A DNA stretch of 11,782 nt from Dechloromonas sp. (GTDB lineage Bacteria > Pseudomonadota > Gammaproteobacteria > Burkholderiales > Rhodocyclaceae), in the NCBI GenBank assembly GCA_013693915.1, contig CP059264.1:1355297-1367078 (forward strand), written 5' to 3'. Shown here one piece after another: positions 5,785 to 11,782 of the stretch (the first letter of the stretch is position 1; each line of letters starts with the position of its first letter). Both the position numbers and the translations under genes were made by a program. Under the pieces are notes generated by a model. That model did no database searches. It had not been told where the DNA came from and saw nothing but the letters and a program-made list of their open reading frames with translations.

Positions 5785-7383
5785 TTATTCCATCGCCTCG
5801 TACAGCGGCAGCGTCAGGAACTCCGGGTAGTCCGGGGTCAGCGACATCTTGTCGAAGATGCCGGCGGCCTTTTCGTAGGAGGCGGTATCCTCGCCCTGGG
5901 CGGTGACGGTCGCCTTCACCTTGGTCAGTTCCTCGGCGATCATTGGACGGACCATGTCAACGGTGACCTTTCGGCCGTCGTCGAGGATGCCCTTCGGCGA
6001 AACCACCCACTGCCACACCTGCGAGCGGGAAATTTCGGCGGTGGCGGCGTCTTCCATCAGGTTGTGGATGGGCACGCAACCATTGCCGGCCAGCCAGGAG
6101 CCGAGGTAGTGGATGCCGACATTGATGTTGTTGCGCAGGCCGGCTTCGGTGATCGGCGTAGTCGGCCGGAAGTCGAGCCATTGCTCGGGGCCGAACTTGC
6201 CTTCAACCTGCTTCTCGAACTGGTTCGGCTTGTCGCCCAGCACCTTGACGAACTCTTCCATGGCGATCGGCACCAGGCCCGGGTGGGCCACCCAGCCGCC
6301 GTCGAAGCCGTCGTTGGCGTCGCGGGTCTTGTCGTGGCGGATGCCGGCCAGGGCCTTTTCGTTGGCAACCGGGTCGTTCTTGATCGGGATCAGGGCCGAC
6401 ATGCCGCCCATGGCCGGGGCGCCGCGCTTGTGGCAGGCCTGGACGAGGGCCAGGGCGTAGCCGCGCATGAAGGGCACTTCCATGGTGATGGCGCCGCGCT
6501 GGGCCAGGCAGAAGTCCTTGTTCTTCTTGAACTTCTTGATGCAGGAGAAGATGTAGTCCCAGCGACCGGCGTTCAGGCCGGCGGAGTGGTTGCGCAGTTC
6601 GTAGAGGATTTCTTCCATCTCGAAGGTGGCGAGGATGGTTTCGACCAGCACGGTAGCCTTGATGGTGCCTTGCGGGATGCCGCAGTGATCCTGGGCCATG
6701 ACGAAGGCGTCGTTCCACAGACGGGCTTCGAGGTGGCTTTCCATCTTCGGCAGGTAGTAGAACGGGCCGGCGCCGCGGGCGATCTGTTCCTTGGCGTTGT
6801 GGAAGAAGACCAGGCCGAAGTCGAACAGGCCGCCGGAAACGCGCTGGCCATCGACCAGCACGTGCTTCTCGTCGAGGTGCCAGCCGCGCGGACGGATCTG
6901 CAGGGTGGCGATCTTGTCGTTCAGCTTGTATTCCTTGCCGGCTTCGTTCTTGAACGACAGCTCGCGGCGGATGGCCTTGTACAGATTCAGCTGGCCCTGG
7001 ATCTGGTTTTCCCAGTTCGGGCTGTTGGAATCCTCGAAGTCGGTCATGTAGGAATCGGCGCCGGAATTGAAGGCGTTGATGATCATCTTGGCCTCGACCG
7101 GGCCGGTGATCTCGACGCGGCGGCACTGCAGCGCGGCCGGAACCGGGGCGACCTTCCAGTCGCCGTTGCGGATGTGGGCGGTTTCCGGCAGGAAGTCCGG
7201 CATTTCGCCGGCGTCGATGCGGGCCTGGCGCACGATGCGGGCCTTCAGCAGTTCCTGGCGACGGGCCTCGAAGGCGCGGTGCAGCTTGGCGACAAATTCG
7301 AGGGCCTCGGTGCTGAGGATGGGTTCCCATTCGGGCTTCACGGGGGCGGTGATTTGCACACCGGCGGGCAGGTTGAGGGCCAT
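5785..7383 (-). CDS. aceB: Malate synthase A
   Basis: This 532-aa cytoplasmic enzyme condenses glyoxylate with acetyl-CoA to give malate and CoA, the second committed step of the glyoxylate cycle used for growth on acetate or fatty acids. It is full length for the A isoform. Conserved blocks are FEDSNSPNW at 116-124, IRPRGWHL with the catalytic Arg166 at 163-170, TVLVETILATFEMEEIL with a metal-binding Glu248, GRWDYIFS with Asp276, DGGWVAHPGL at 361-370, and MEDAATAEISRSQ at 443-455 with Asp445 as the likely catalytic base. AGGAGA at 7394-7389 supports the ATG at 7383. The gene is transcribed away from a LysR regulator and has its own terminator. Isocitrate lyase is not in the window. Confidence 0.98.
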   Translation of the reverse strand: MALNLPAGVQITAPVKPEWEPILSTEALEFVAKLHRAFEARRQELLKARIVRQARIDAGEMPDFLPETAHIRNGDWKVAPVPAALQCRRVEITGPVEAKMIINAFNSGADSYMTDFEDSNSPNWENQIQGQLNLYKAIRRELSFKNEAGKEYKLNDKIATLQIRPRGWHLDEKHVLVDGQRVSGGLFDFGLVFFHNAKEQIARGAGPFYYLPKMESHLEARLWNDAFVMAQDHCGIPQGTIKATVLVETILATFEMEEILYELRNHSAGLNAGRWDYIFSCIKKFKKNKDFCLAQRGAITMEVPFMRGYALALVQACHKRGAPAMGGMSALIPIKNDPVANEKALAGIRHDKTRDANDGFDGGWVAHPGLVPIAMEEFVKVLGDKPNQFEKQVEGKFGPEQWLDFRPTTPITEAGLRNNINVGIHYLGSWLAGNGCVPIHNLMEDAATAEISRSQVWQWVVSPKGILDDGRKVTVDMVRPMIAEELTKVKATVTAQGEDTASYEKAAGIFDKMSLTPDYPEFLTLPLYEAME

Positions 7384-7505
7384 TTCGTTCTCCTGGTGGA
7401 TGGGTTTGGAATGCTGCGATGAACAGAATTGTATGCCCCAATATTGGGATGAAAAAGCGGCTCCGGATCATTTCATTTGTTACCGCAGGTATATAATCTG
7501 GCACC
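7384..7505. promoter_or_regulatory. Shared aceB/lysR control region with a LysR box and a palindrome
   Basis: ATTG-N7-CAAT at 7428-7442 is a symmetric T-N11-A box, the consensus site of LysR-type regulators. It overlaps TACAAT (7433-7428, minus), the best -10 for aceB, with a poor -35 (TTTTTC, 7456-7451) at 17-bp spacing. CCCAATATTGGG at 7437-7448 is a perfect 12-bp palindrome inside that spacer. On the plus strand TATAAT at 7492-7497 is a perfect -10 for the regulator gene, with no clear -35. Binding at the box would be placed to control aceB; whether it represses or activates cannot be told. Confidence 0.6.
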
Positions 7506-8408
7506 ATGGATCGCCTAAAGCAGATCGAAGCCTTCGTCGCGGTGGCAACGCGCGGCAGCCTCTCCGCCGCCGCCCGCGCCGCGGACGTGACGCCGGCGAT
7601 CATCGGCCGGCGCATCGACGCGCTCGAGGGACGCCTCGGGGTCAAGCTGCTGCTGCGCACGACGCGTCGGGTTACTGTCACCTTCGAGGGGCAGGCCTTC
7701 CTCGAGGATTGCCAGAAGCTGCTCAACGACCTGGCTAACGCCGAGGCGGCAGTGTCGCTCGGCGGCCTGCGCGCGGGCGGCCACCTCAAGCTCTCGGCCC
7801 CCGCCGGCTTCGGGCGCCAGCACGTGGCGCCGCTGGTCGGCGAATTCATGCGCGCCAACCCCGAGGTCACGGTCAGGCTCGATCTCTCAGACCGCCTCGT
7901 CGACCTGATCAACGAGAACATCGATTGCGCGATCCGCATCGGCGAGTTGACCGACTCCAGCCTCGTCAGTGTGCGTCTGGGCGAAATGCGGCGCATGGTC
8001 GTCGCCAGCCCGGCCTATCTGGTCGAGAGCGGCGTTCCGCGTAGCCCCGACGACCTTGCCCGGCACAACTGCCTGTCGCTTGGCCAGCAGCGGGGCTGGC
8101 TGTTCCGCAACCCGGCGACTGGCGAGGTCGACACCATCAAGGTGGGCGGCGACTTCGAGTGCAATGACGGCGCTGTGCTGCACGAATGGGCGCTCGCCGG
8201 CCGCGGGCTGGCGTGGCGCTCGCTGTGGGAAGTCGGGCGCGACCTCAAGGAAGGCCGGCTGACCTCGGTGCTCGACGCCTGGCAGGCGCCGCCGATGGGG
8301 ATCTACGCCGTCTTCCCGCAGCGCCGCCATCTGCCGCTGCGCGTGCGGCTGTTCATCGATCTGCTCAAGGAAAACTACGGGCGGCCGAGCTACTGGGAAC
8401 TGCGGTGA
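7506..8408 (+). CDS. LysR-type transcriptional regulator, divergent from aceB
   Basis: This 300-aa protein has the LysR N-terminal winged helix-turn-helix (MDRLKQIEAFVAVATRGSLS, then AAARAADVTPAIIGRRIDAL) at residues 1-60, followed by a periplasmic-binding-like effector domain at about 90-295. The length is standard. LysR regulators often control the gene they face, here aceB, so a role in glyoxylate-cycle control is likely; the ligand cannot be read from sequence. MDRLKQIEAF is the usual start of this group, so the ATG at 7506 is secure, yet there is no ribosome binding site and a consensus -10 ends only eight bases before it. The transcript is therefore probably leaderless. The stop overlaps the start of the next gene. 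Confidence 0.93.
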   Translation: MDRLKQIEAFVAVATRGSLSAAARAADVTPAIIGRRIDALEGRLGVKLLLRTTRRVTVTFEGQAFLEDCQKLLNDLANAEAAVSLGGLRAGGHLKLSAPAGFGRQHVAPLVGEFMRANPEVTVRLDLSDRLVDLINENIDCAIRIGELTDSSLVSVRLGEMRRMVVASPAYLVESGVPRSPDDLARHNCLSLGQQRGWLFRNPATGEVDTIKVGGDFECNDGAVLHEWALAGRGLAWRSLWEVGRDLKEGRLTSVLDAWQAPPMGIYAVFPQRRHLPLRVRLFIDLLKENYGRPSYWELR

Positions 8409-8758
8409 AGGTGCCCACCTACCGCGCGCTCGGCCTGGCCTGTGTCGCCCTCGGCGCCCTCGGCGCAGTGCTGCCGCTGCTGCCGACGACACCCTTCCTC
8501 CTCCTCGCCGCCTGGTTCTTCGCCCGCTCGCACCCGGAGTGGGAGGCGAAGCTGCTCGTCCATCCGCGCTGGGGGCCGGCGATCCTCGCCTGGCGCGACC
8601 ATGGCGCGATTCCGCCGGCCGCCAAACGCCTGGCGACGCTCCTGCTCGCGATCAGCGTCGTTGGCGGTCTGCTGACGCTTGGAGAGCCGTGGCGCTACGT
8701 GCCGCTGGGGATAGGCGTGGTCGTGCTTGCGTGGATGTGGACGCGGCCGTCGCGCTGA
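8405..8758 (+). CDS. DUF454 (YbaN-like) inner membrane protein
   Basis: This 117-aa protein starts at a GTG (8405) that overlaps the regulator's stop as GTGA, which suggests translational coupling. It has two hydrophobic regions, residues about 8-40 and 76-112, and the DUF454 hallmarks: GAVLPLLPTTPFLLLAAWFF at 20-39, then RSHPEWEAKL and HPRWGPAI. The family includes E. coli YbaN and has no established function. A second GTG at 8411 is an alternative start. Being tied to the regulator may only reflect compact gene order. It converges on the thioesterase gene; the 117 bp between them contain no gene and no clear terminator. Confidence 0.9.
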   Translation: MKVPTYRALGLACVALGALGAVLPLLPTTPFLLLAAWFFARSHPEWEAKLLVHPRWGPAILAWRDHGAIPPAAKRLATLLLAISVVGGLLTLGEPWRYVPLGIGVVVLAWMWTRPSR

Positions 8759-8875
8759 TCGGATTTGCAGCCGTTTGTACCGTGTTCGGCGGGTTGTCGA
8801 CGTGAAGATGACTGGCGCTGCACGGCCTTATCGCAGGGTATCCAGCGACCGAACGGAGCGCAGTCGATCGTAAGG

Positions 8876-9298
8876 CTATGCACCGGCTGCTTTTGTACCC
8901 AACCGGGCATCGAACTTGTCTTTGTTGATGACGAAGCGCTCATGACGGCCTCTGGAGATCACGTCTATGCCGTCGTGAGCCTCGACAGCAAAGACGAGTT
9001 TCTTTCCTTCGACGGCAATCAGTTCAACCGTTGCTGCAACCTCAAGCCCAGGTGGTGTGGCGGCCTCGTGGCTGATGTCGATGTGCGATCCGACGGTTTG
9101 TTCGTTCGGCCAGTCGAGGTGAGGATTGATTGCCTTGATGCACGCCCACTCAAGAAGGCCGACAAGGAAACCCGTGGCAAATACTTCGGGCATTGCGACG
9201 AACTCCTCTGACTCGGGATAAAGCGCAGGAACCGTTTTTGATGGCGGTACGGTGAACCTGTGCTCGTACTTGATGCCGGGCTTGAGAGATTCCTTCAT
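8876..9298 (-). CDS. FlK-like (fluoroacetyl-CoA thioesterase family) hotdog protein
   Basis: This 140-aa protein has the hotdog-fold pattern of the FlK family. PEVFATGFLVGLLEWAC at 37-53 is the central helix region and SHIDISHEAATPPGLEV at 71-87 the following strand. Streptomyces FlK uses Thr42, Glu50 and His76 to hydrolyse fluoroacetyl-CoA; here Thr42 and Glu50 fall at the same numbers and His77 is the likely third residue. Most bacterial members are not in fluoroacetate pathways, so the substrate is probably another short acyl-CoA. GAGGAAA at 9309-9303 supports the ATG at 9298. The protein is full length and soluble. It stands alone, convergent with the DUF454 gene. Fluoroacetate resistance should not be inferred from sequence only. 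Confidence 0.85.
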   Translation of the reverse strand: MKESLKPGIKYEHRFTVPPSKTVPALYPESEEFVAMPEVFATGFLVGLLEWACIKAINPHLDWPNEQTVGSHIDISHEAATPPGLEVAATVELIAVEGKKLVFAVEAHDGIDVISRGRHERFVINKDKFDARLGTKAAGA

Positions 9299-9869
9299 TT
9301 CGTTTCCTCAGGTGGGGCGGGACTACGAGGGTGGCAAGGGACGCCGCTGGCGGGACGGCGCATAAAGTTTGAGCTTGGGGCGCGGCCCGCCAGGACCGTC
9401 GACCCTGCTGCGAATGATTAGACGCGCCACTCCGTACCTCTGCAAACCGATCCAGGTTCTGCTCGTCGGCAGACTCAAGGAATTGACGCGCCTTCCCGGC
9501 AAAGGCGTGGTTTTCGCGAATTCCAACCCACGTCAGTGCCGTTCCAGAGGGCAAGGCTCCAGCACTATTATCAGCTCAGAGTGCGCGAAATGGACGTGCT
9601 CGAGAGAACAATACGGAACGGACCAAGGCTCTCGGCTGCAGCCGCAGGAAGGTGGGAACATTACCCCGATCTCCATTCCGTAGATTGACCGAGAAGCCTG
9701 ACAGCAAGTTACCCGCACTCCGCAGCCTGTGCAACCGTGATGTTGCACAGGGCACGTTGCAGCCGGGCGCCGGGCCGGCGAGCTTGATGGGCGCGGTCGG
9801 CTGTCAGCGTGGCCGCACTCGCCGGAGATGGAGGGGCAACCTTCGCCAGGAACCGGAATTCTTGCCCCT
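9299..9869. other. 571-bp stretch without a convincing gene
   Basis: No frame here has both a credible start with ribosome binding site and a recognisable product. The best candidate lies on the minus strand from about 9575 to 9305. It reads ALPSGTALTWVGIREN, then AFAGKARQFLESADEQNL, which has protein-like composition. However, it begins only at a TTG, lacks a ribosome binding site, and runs into the thioesterase gene in another frame, so it may be a gene remnant. This part is less GC-rich than its neighbours. The one clear structure is the hairpin at 9726-9751. No tRNA or known RNA was recognised. Confidence 0.5.
9726..9751. terminator. Perfect 10-bp hairpin downstream of the DNA glycosylase gene
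   Basis: CCTGTGCAAC (9726-9735) and GTTGCACAGG (9742-9751) form a perfect 10-bp stem with a six-base loop. It lies about 120 bp after the glycosylase stop codon. There is no T-run on the minus strand, so termination would not be of the classical intrinsic type. A binding site or a structured 3' end are alternatives. Confidence 0.4.
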
Positions 9870-10388
9870 TCAGCCACGTCGACCGCAACCGGCCAGTGCA
9901 TCGGCCACCGCCTGCCAGGCGGCGAGCTTGTCGGCGAAATTGCGGCCGGCGTGGGCCGGGCTGGTCGAGGGCAGGCGGGTGCCGGCCGCGCCGGGAGGGA
10001 GTTGGTCGTGGCGGCGGAAGAGCGCGGCCGCGGCTGAGCCGTTGAAGAAGACGTGGCGGATGCCAGGCTGCGCGGCAAAGAAGGCGGCGAAGTCGTTGGG
10101 CTCGGCGGAGTCGCGGTCGATGGCGGTGTCGAGGCTGCCCGGGCGGGTGCACGCGTGGAGGACGTCCCACAGCGCGACGCCGGCAGCGGCGAGGCGGACG
10201 GCGCGCTCGGGGTAGGGCAGGGCGGGGGCGAAGCCGAGCAGGGCGCCCATGATCGGCCAGAAGGCGTTGCGCGGGTGGGCGTAGTACTGCCCGGCGGCGA
10301 GCGACGCCTGCCCCGGCATGCTGCCGAGGATCAGGATGCGGGCGCCGGGGGCGGCGATGGGCGGGAAGCCGCGGGCGTGGCCCGTCAT
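9870..10388 (-). CDS. Hypoxanthine/uracil-DNA glycosylase (UDG superfamily, family 6-type)
   Basis: This 172-aa protein belongs to the uracil-DNA glycosylase superfamily and most resembles hypoxanthine-DNA glycosylases, which remove deaminated adenine from DNA to start base excision repair. Motif 1 is ILGSMPGQASL at about 20-30, next comes YYAHPRNAFWPI at 35-46 with the conserved Asn41, and the later FFNGSAAA (114-121) and LPSTSPAHA (139-147) blocks are those of this group. MUG-type G:U enzymes are the main alternative. The ATG at 10388 is placed just before the conserved part; no clear ribosome binding site precedes it. It lies 102 bp downstream of the SPOR-protein gene on the same strand, in very GC-rich DNA, and may be co-transcribed with it. 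Confidence 0.85.
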   Translation of the reverse strand: MTGHARGFPPIAAPGARILILGSMPGQASLAAGQYYAHPRNAFWPIMGALLGFAPALPYPERAVRLAAAGVALWDVLHACTRPGSLDTAIDRDSAEPNDFAAFFAAQPGIRHVFFNGSAAAALFRRHDQLPPGAAGTRLPSTSPAHAGRNFADKLAAWQAVADALAGCGRRG

Positions 10389-10490
10389 GCGGCGGGCGGG
10401 AGACGGGAAGACGGGCGGCGTCGCGCCGGAGCCGCCGCCGGCCGCTCCCAGTAGGCCGAGACGACCGCCCCCGCCCGTGCTGCCCGTCGC

Positions 10491-11782
10491 TCAGCGCAGG
10501 CTGTTCTGGATCGTCCGGAACTGACGGACCCACGGCTTGTTGGCGCGCAACTCCGGAGGCAGGTCGGCGATGGCGGCGCGGGCCTGGCTGCTCGTCGGGA
10601 AGACGCCGAAATACAGGTTGTAGCGATCGCGCTGGCCTTGCTCGGTGACGGAAATTGCCAGCGAATCCAGCGCCAGCCGGTCCGCGTTGCGCTCGATGAA
10701 GCGCGCCAGCTCCGCCTCGCTCGGCGAAGCCACGAGTTGCACGGTGTAGGCTCGAGGATTCTGCTGCAGCAGCCACTGGCCGTCGCGCACGACGCCGGCG
10801 GCATTCGCGGCGTTCTGCATCCGCAGCTTGCGCACCGCGGAGCGGAGGTCGCCAAGGCTCTTCTCGATTCCGGAAACCTTGCCCGATACCTGCTCGATGC
10901 TGGCCTGCTGCCGTGCGTCGGCTTCGTCGCGGGCGGTTCCCTGCGCCGCGAGGGCGGCGACCTGGCTGCCGACCTCGGCGATCCGCGAGCGGCTGTCCGC
11001 GAGCGCCGACTCGGTGCTGGCGGGGGCGAAGGCGGGAACCCACTTGACCATCGCGAAGCCGGCGACGGCCAGCAGGAGCAGGGCGGCAAGGGCGAGGTGG
11101 GTCCGCTTGAAGCGATCCCCGGTTTCCCGGCGATGCCCGTCCAGCGCGACGGCGACCTTGGCGATCTCTTCGTCGAGGCGCCGGGTTTCGGTCTGCAGCA
11201 CTCCGACCAGCCCCTGCAGTGTCTGGAACTCGGCATAGTGCTCGCGTTGCAGGGCTGCCAGACCGTCAAGGCGTGCCGCGACGATCGCGTGCTGCCTTTG
11301 CGCTTCTTCGCGCACCGCCTCGATGCGGCTCTTGTTGCCGCGCGTCGCGGTGTCCAGCAACTCGCAGGTGATGTCGAACTGATCGAGGCGCGCGTGTTGC
11401 TCGGCGAGAATTCGCTCCTGCGCCTTGAGCAGGCCGTCCAGTGATCCGATGCCGGCATCGAGGCGGGCCAGGTCGGCGCCGATGCGGGCATTGCTGCTGG
11501 CGAGGCGAGCGTCCCAGCGCTGCTCGCTGTCGGCCAGCCAGACACGCGTTTCGTCGCGAATCACGTCAATCCGCTGTTCCGCAGCCGCCGTACGTCCGGC
11601 CAAAGCCAGGCCCTGCTGCTGCAAATCGGCGCCGAGCTGGTGCATCCGGGTCGATATAGCGCCGCCGGACTGGCGCAGTTCGGCCAGTTCGCTGTCGATG
11701 CGGTGGTTGTTTTCGGCGTAGAGCGCGGTCAGTTCCTCATAGTCGCGCAGGACGCGATCAAGCTGTGCGTTGATTTCCCTGG
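10491..11782 (-). CDS. Coiled-coil, single-span membrane protein with C-terminal SPOR domain (N-terminus outside window)
   Basis: The frame is open to the window edge, giving 429 visible residues ending at TGA 10493-10491. The upstream part (about 220 residues) is charged, with heptad-like repeats predicting long coiled coil. A single membrane span (THLALAALLLLAVAGFAMV) is encoded at about 11043-11100. A second coiled-coil stretch follows (SRIAEVGSQVAALAA to VRKLRMQN). The last 85 residues (WLLQQNPRAYTVQLVASPS, then YNLYFGVFPTSSQARAAI) form a SPOR-like domain. SPOR domains bind peptidoglycan lacking stem peptides at the division septum; the arrangement, cytoplasmic coil, one span, periplasmic SPOR, recalls DamX-type division proteins. 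It is not a confirmed DamX orthologue, and the long cytoplasmic coil is unusual. The in-frame ATG at 11645 is internal. Confidence 0.82.
   Translation of the reverse strand, partial: REINAQLDRVLRDYEELTALYAENNHRIDSELAELRQSGGAISTRMHQLGADLQQQGLALAGRTAAAEQRIDVIRDETRVWLADSEQRWDARLASSNARIGADLARLDAGIGSLDGLLKAQERILAEQHARLDQFDITCELLDTATRGNKSRIEAVREEAQRQHAIVAARLDGLAALQREHYAEFQTLQGLVGVLQTETRRLDEEIAKVAVALDGHRRETGDRFKRTHLALAALLLLAVAGFAMVKWVPAFAPASTESALADSRSRIAEVGSQVAALAAQGTARDEADARQQASIEQVSGKVSGIEKSLGDLRSAVRKLRMQNAANAAGVVRDGQWLLQQNPRAYTVQLVASPSEAELARFIERNADRLALDSLAISVTEQGQRDRYNLYFGVFPTSSQARAAIADLPPELRANKPWVRQFRTIQNSLR

Noticed and set aside
5773..7422. Long plus-strand open frame of 549 codons opposite aceB
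   Set aside because: It is antisense to malate synthase, which is full length with all catalytic motifs. The antisense product is a low-complexity Val/Gly/Asp/His-rich sequence typical of GC-rich shadow frames.
9709..11043. Minus-strand 444-codon open frame across the glycosylase and SPOR genes
   Set aside because: Arg/Pro/Gly-rich composition with no family resemblance. It overlaps two recognisable genes in other frames.
1..11782. CRISPR array, tRNA or rRNA genes, phage genes
   Set aside because: No regularly spaced repeats, cloverleaf-like sequence, rRNA segments or phage structural proteins were recognised on either strand by eye.

Overview
This GC-rich window looks like the chromosome of a betaproteobacterium, probably close to the Rhodocyclaceae. 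That placement is inferred from base composition, codon use and the kind of housekeeping genes present; no rRNA or other marker gene is available to confirm it. Most genes lie on the minus strand.

Region 1 (1-3680) is a minus-strand membrane-protein block. It reads, in transcription order, a nucleoside-recognition (Gate) domain membrane protein, an LrgA/CidA protein, an LrgB/CidB protein, and the first codons of a further gene leaving the window. The Gate gene is split by a complete IS3-family insertion sequence (about 1440 bp, 1921-3360). Removing the element and one copy of the 3-bp duplication ACG restores a single 966-nt, 321-aa reading frame, so the disruption is clear.

Region 2 (3820-5662) is a small accessory module. 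It holds a COG2958/HrgA-like protein with a putative N-terminal winged helix and PD-(D/E)XK nuclease signature, then a VapC-like PIN-domain toxin whose ribbon-helix-helix antitoxin gene carries a one-base deletion. The antitoxin gene keeps a good ribosome binding site and a promoter whose spacer contains a perfect operator-like palindrome.

Region 3 (5721-8758) is metabolic. Malate synthase A (glyoxylate cycle), with a strong intrinsic terminator, is transcribed divergently from a LysR-type regulator. The 122-bp gap between them holds a textbook LysR T-N11-A box, a 12-bp palindrome over the likely aceB promoter, and a consensus -10 so close to the regulator's start codon that its mRNA is probably leaderless. 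A DUF454 membrane protein is translationally coupled behind the regulator.

Region 4 (8876-11782) carries a fluoroacetyl-CoA-thioesterase-like hotdog protein, a 571-bp stretch without a convincing gene, a family 6-type hypoxanthine/uracil-DNA glycosylase, and the C-terminal 429 residues of a large coiled-coil, single-span membrane protein ending in a SPOR domain.

I found no wholly new system that I can defend. The points that best repay a second look are the HrgA/PIN module with its broken antitoxin, the IS insertion at the centre of a palindrome with its unusual ends, and the aceB/lysR control region.
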